From contig JAZNUS010000176.1 in the NCBI GenBank assembly GCA_045592485.1, forward strand, positions 1 through 22,233: a stretch of 22,233 nucleotides of DNA. Reading direction: 5' to 3'. The notes under the pieces are model-generated. The model ran no database searches, was not told where the DNA came from, and was given only the letters and a program-made list of their open reading frames with translations. The position numbers were made by a program, and so were the translations under genes. This stretch comes from RGIG1828 sp045592485 (GTDB lineage Bacteria > Bacillota > Clostridia > UMGS1810). Positions 22,209 to 22,233 of the stretch are shown in pieces; within the stretch, counting starts at the first letter, position 1; every line of letters begins with the position of its first letter.

Positions 22209-22233
22209 AATTGGAATTTATCGGGGAGATGGA
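22209..22233 (+). repeat. MITE-like element, left end only (cut by right window edge)
   Basis: AATTGGAATTTATCGGGGAG, bordered by TA (22207-22208), matches the termini of the other copies, closest to the one at 19837 and the complement of the one ending at 149. The rest lies beyond the window. Confidence 0.65.

Overview
The window looks like chromosome from a spore-forming, moderately AT-rich member of the Clostridia (Firmicutes). The evidence is a full-length clostridial-type SpoIIE, a DegV-family protein, strong AAGGAG-type ribosome binding sites and occasional GTG/TTG starts. The finer placement (gut Oscillospiraceae-like) is only an impression.

Layout. Bases 1-149 hold one end of a MITE-like repeat. 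spoIIE lies on the minus strand at 192-2528. A 693-base gap (2529-3221) holds a possible spoIIE promoter, a complete 227-base MITE-like element and a strong sigma-A-type promoter at 3103-3131. From that promoter, seventeen plus-strand genes (3222-21068) run with short gaps or overlaps and form one surface-polysaccharide operon. The only large interruption is a second MITE-like element (19837-19982) between the last two genes. A bidirectional terminator (21074-21108) separates the operon from the convergent degV gene (22047-21184). Upstream of degV there is a good sigma-A promoter, and then more pieces of the same repeat family to the right edge.

How the operon could work. A PglC/WbaP-type phosphosugar transferase starts the repeat unit on undecaprenyl phosphate. 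A soluble WbpM/PglF-like 4,6-dehydratase supplies a 6-deoxy-4-keto sugar nucleotide. One GT2, two GT4 enzymes and a GT-B-like 'HP-motif' enzyme probably extend the unit. A Wzx-type flippase exports it, and a Wzy/WaaL-like membrane protein polymerises or ligates it. Modifying enzymes are unusually prominent: a YdjC/ChbG-type deacetylase, an asparagine-synthase-like enzyme without the glutaminase cysteine, a TupA-like ATP-grasp ligase and an uncharacterised nucleotidyltransferase-fold protein. Sugar supply genes are a CMP-acid-sugar synthetase, a GHMP sugar kinase with an atypical sugar-binding motif, a sugar-1-phosphate nucleotidyltransferase and a UDP-glucuronate 4-epimerase. A GtrA-like membrane protein is also present.

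Main hypothesis: the product is an acidic, uronic-acid-containing glycan. Galacturonate may be both salvaged (kinase plus nucleotidyltransferase) and made by epimerisation of UDP-glucuronate. Its carboxyl groups may be capped with amide or amino-acid groups by the AsnB-like and TupA-like enzymes. The window lacks chain-length regulators (Wzz/CpsC), a tyrosine kinase, LCP anchoring enzymes, a NeuB-type synthase, a sugar aminotransferase and UDP-glucose dehydrogenase, so the pathway must draw on genes elsewhere.
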